Positions 4,654 through 6,126 of a DNA stretch of 6,126 nt are shown here, one piece after another. The notes beneath the pieces are model-generated. The model had not been told where the DNA came from, did not search any database, and saw only the letters and a program-made list of their open reading frames with translations. A program made the position numbers and the translations under genes. This DNA comes from Bacteroidota bacterium (lineage in GTDB: Bacteria > Bacteroidota > Bacteroidia > Chitinophagales > Chitinophagaceae): positions 1 through 6,126 of the forward strand of contig JAEZJD010000175.1 in the NCBI GenBank assembly GCA_023436425.1, written 5' to 3'. The number at the start of each line of letters is the position of its first letter. Position 1 is the first letter of the stretch.

Positions 4654-6126
4654 ATGCAACTTAGAGGCCTGGTCCGATTTTTTACCATCCTGCTCATCCT
4701 TTATTCTATCTACGAATTATCCTTCACCTGGGTGGTGCGGAACCACGAAAACAAAATGGAAGCTAAGGCAAAGCAGTTTGTCGCTGTGAACTACCCTGGA
4801 GCCGACAACACTACTAAAGCCGCAGCTTACCAAGACCGTTTAAAGCGACTGCTTGACAGCACCAAAGATGAAAATATTCACTTCGGATTGACAGGCGGAA
4901 TCAGTTATCAAAAGGCGAAAGAAGAAGAATTGAATCTTGGACTTGACCTTCAGGGCGGTATAAACGTCACCATGAAGGTGGACCTTTCCGGCCTTGTTCG
5001 TTCAATGGGCAACAACTCAAAAGATCCTGCCTTTGTTCATGCACTGGAAAATGCAAATAAAAGACAAGCTAACAGTGGTGCAGATTACATCTCACTATTT
5101 GTCGAAGAATATAAAAAGCTTTCAAACAATGCGCCGCTTGCTCCATTGTTTGCATCGGCTAACCGAGATCAGATTAAGCTTCGCGATAACGATGACAAGG
5201 TGCTAAGCGTTATTCGTAAGGAAGCATACGATGCGTTTGATCGGACTTTCCGCGTTCTGCGCAGCCGTATCGACCAATTTGGTGTTGCATCCCCTTCCAT
5301 CAATCCGGACCGCGATCGCGGCGTTATTACCGTTGAATTGCCGGGTATGCAAGATCAGGAACGTGTTCGCAAATACCTGCAATCATCAGCTAACCTGCAG
5401 TTCTGGCAAGTGTACAAACTGGAAGAATTAGCAACTTCATTTCAGAACGCAGAAAGGGACTTTGCAGCTGCAAAAAAAGGCACAGCACCCGCTGCAAAGG
5501 CTGACACTGCAAAGACAGTAGTTTCTGCAAACACCGCAACAACCACAACTGACACAAGCAGTTCGGGAACAAAAAAGTTATCTGAACAGTTGGGCAACGA
5601 CACACAAAAGACGGCTGCAGACACTGCGTTCGTTGCGGCAGATAATTCTTTTATGAAGTATTTCGTGCAACTCGGCACGGGAATGATTGGAGTCGCGACC
5701 CGCGATACAAGTATTGTGAGAGAATATCTGAATATGGATGTAGTGAGAAGAAACTTTCCTTCTGATGCAAGATTTGCCTACGGTATTCCCGGTCGGGATG
5801 CGAACGGAAAAGAAGCTAAAGTTGTTCCTCTGTATGTTTTAAAAACGTTTGGCAACACAAAAGCTCCCATGGAAGGAGAAGTTGTAACTAATGCTTCTCA
5901 AACGTACGATCAATTCGGAAAGCCTGCAGTGTCAATGGAGATCAATAGCACAGGGTCTCGCATTTGGGAGAATATGACTGAAACAAGTTACAACCAGTCA
6001 AGACCAATTGCCATCGTTCTGGATGACATTGTATATTCTGCGCCTGTTGCACGTAATGGTAAAATCAGTGGTGGCCGTACGGAGATTTCCGGCGATTTTA
6101 CTTTGCAGGAAGCCACTGACCTGGCT
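4654..6126 (+). CDS. secD: Protein translocase subunit SecD (probably the SecD half of a SecDF fusion), 3'-truncated by the window edge
   Basis: SecD is an inner-membrane RND-family protein that, with SecF, uses the proton gradient to help pull exported proteins through SecYEG. The frame is open from ATG 4654 to the last base (491 codons, no stop). It begins with a membrane helix (about 6-24), followed by a large periplasmic region. Family motifs are LGLDLQGGINVTM (95-107), VLRSRIDQFGVASPSI (201-216), ITVELPGMQDQERV (225-238), IAIVLDDIVYSAPV (452-465) and ISGDFTLQEATDLA (478-491), which leads into the remaining helices. Bacteroidota commonly encode a SecD-SecF fusion of about 1000 residues; whether this one is fused cannot be seen here. 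An Ala/Thr/Lys/Asp-rich segment (about 270-330) interrupts the periplasmic domain. ATG 4654 is chosen because the first helix follows directly and a good -7 box lies upstream. The gene diverges from the aminotransferase gene; yajC, for a partner protein, lies upstream. Confidence 0.95.
   Translation, partial: MQLRGLVRFFTILLILYSIYELSFTWVVRNHENKMEAKAKQFVAVNYPGADNTTKAAAYQDRLKRLLDSTKDENIHFGLTGGISYQKAKEEELNLGLDLQGGINVTMKVDLSGLVRSMGNNSKDPAFVHALENANKRQANSGADYISLFVEEYKKLSNNAPLAPLFASANRDQIKLRDNDDKVLSVIRKEAYDAFDRTFRVLRSRIDQFGVASPSINPDRDRGVITVELPGMQDQERVRKYLQSSANLQFWQVYKLEELATSFQNAERDFAAAKKGTAPAAKADTAKTVVSANTATTTTDTSSSGTKKLSEQLGNDTQKTAADTAFVAADNSFMKYFVQLGTGMIGVATRDTSIVREYLNMDVVRRNFPSDARFAYGIPGRDANGKEAKVVPLYVLKTFGNTKAPMEGEVVTNASQTYDQFGKPAVSMEINSTGSRIWENMTETSYNQSRPIAIVLDDIVYSAPVARNGKISGGRTEISGDFTLQEATDLA
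5461..5643 (+). other. Low-complexity linker inside the SecD periplasmic domain
   Basis: Codons 270-330 of secD encode a stretch dominated by Ala, Thr, Lys, Asp and Ser, with repeated Ala-Asp-Thr-Ala type steps and a run of four Thr. It lacks the hydrophobic pattern of the flanking folded parts, so it is probably a disordered loop. It lies between the LPG-containing conserved block and the region that resumes near residue 331. Confidence 0.7.

Noticed and set aside
5390..5678. Two overlapping minus-strand open frames within secD, rich in Val, Ala, Phe, Leu and Cys
   Set aside because: They lie opposite the low-complexity Ala/Thr/Lys segment of secD; the hydrophobic translation is a by-product of GCA/ACA-type codons read in reverse.

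Overview
The window reads as a core-genome segment from a member of the Bacteroidota, most likely a Chitinophagaceae-like bacterium. Three things point there. The NusB has a long N-terminal region ahead of its conserved domain, as in Bacteroidota. The promoters match the Bacteroidota type (-7 box TAnnTTTG). Shine-Dalgarno sequences are essentially absent, with A-rich stretches just before the start codons. The gene run nusB / DUF1573 lipoprotein / yajC / coaE is also familiar from that phylum. The species cannot be named from the sequence alone.

Layout, left to right. The 3' part of a short-chain dehydrogenase/reductase gene (2-631, + strand, 5' end outside the window) is followed by a 165-base gap. 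Then comes a + strand cluster: nusB (797-1726), a small DUF1573 lipoprotein gene (1770-2207) and yajC (2224-2547). A strong intrinsic terminator (2572-2604) closes the cluster. coaE (2637-3215, +) follows and converges, with a 17-base gap, on a class I aminotransferase gene (4423-3233, - strand). A 230-base divergent intergenic region holds promoter-like boxes for both flanking genes and a perfect 12-bp palindrome. Last is secD or the SecD half of a secDF fusion (4654 onward, +), cut by the right edge after 491 codons.

Functions. The genes are housekeeping: transcription antitermination and rRNA synthesis (NusB), Sec-dependent protein export (YajC, SecD), the last step of coenzyme A synthesis (CoaE) and amino-acid transamination. 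YajC and SecD belong to the same translocase accessory complex. Their genes, directly adjacent in many bacteria, are about 2.1 kb apart here with coaE and an opposite-strand aminotransferase between them.

I see no mobile element, CRISPR array, phage gene, tRNA, rRNA or defence system, and nothing that supports a new biological system. The second-look items are modest: a repeated promoter geometry giving very short leaders, a palindrome and nested inverted repeats ahead of secD, a low-complexity linker in the SecD periplasmic region, and the long uncharacterised N-terminal region of NusB.
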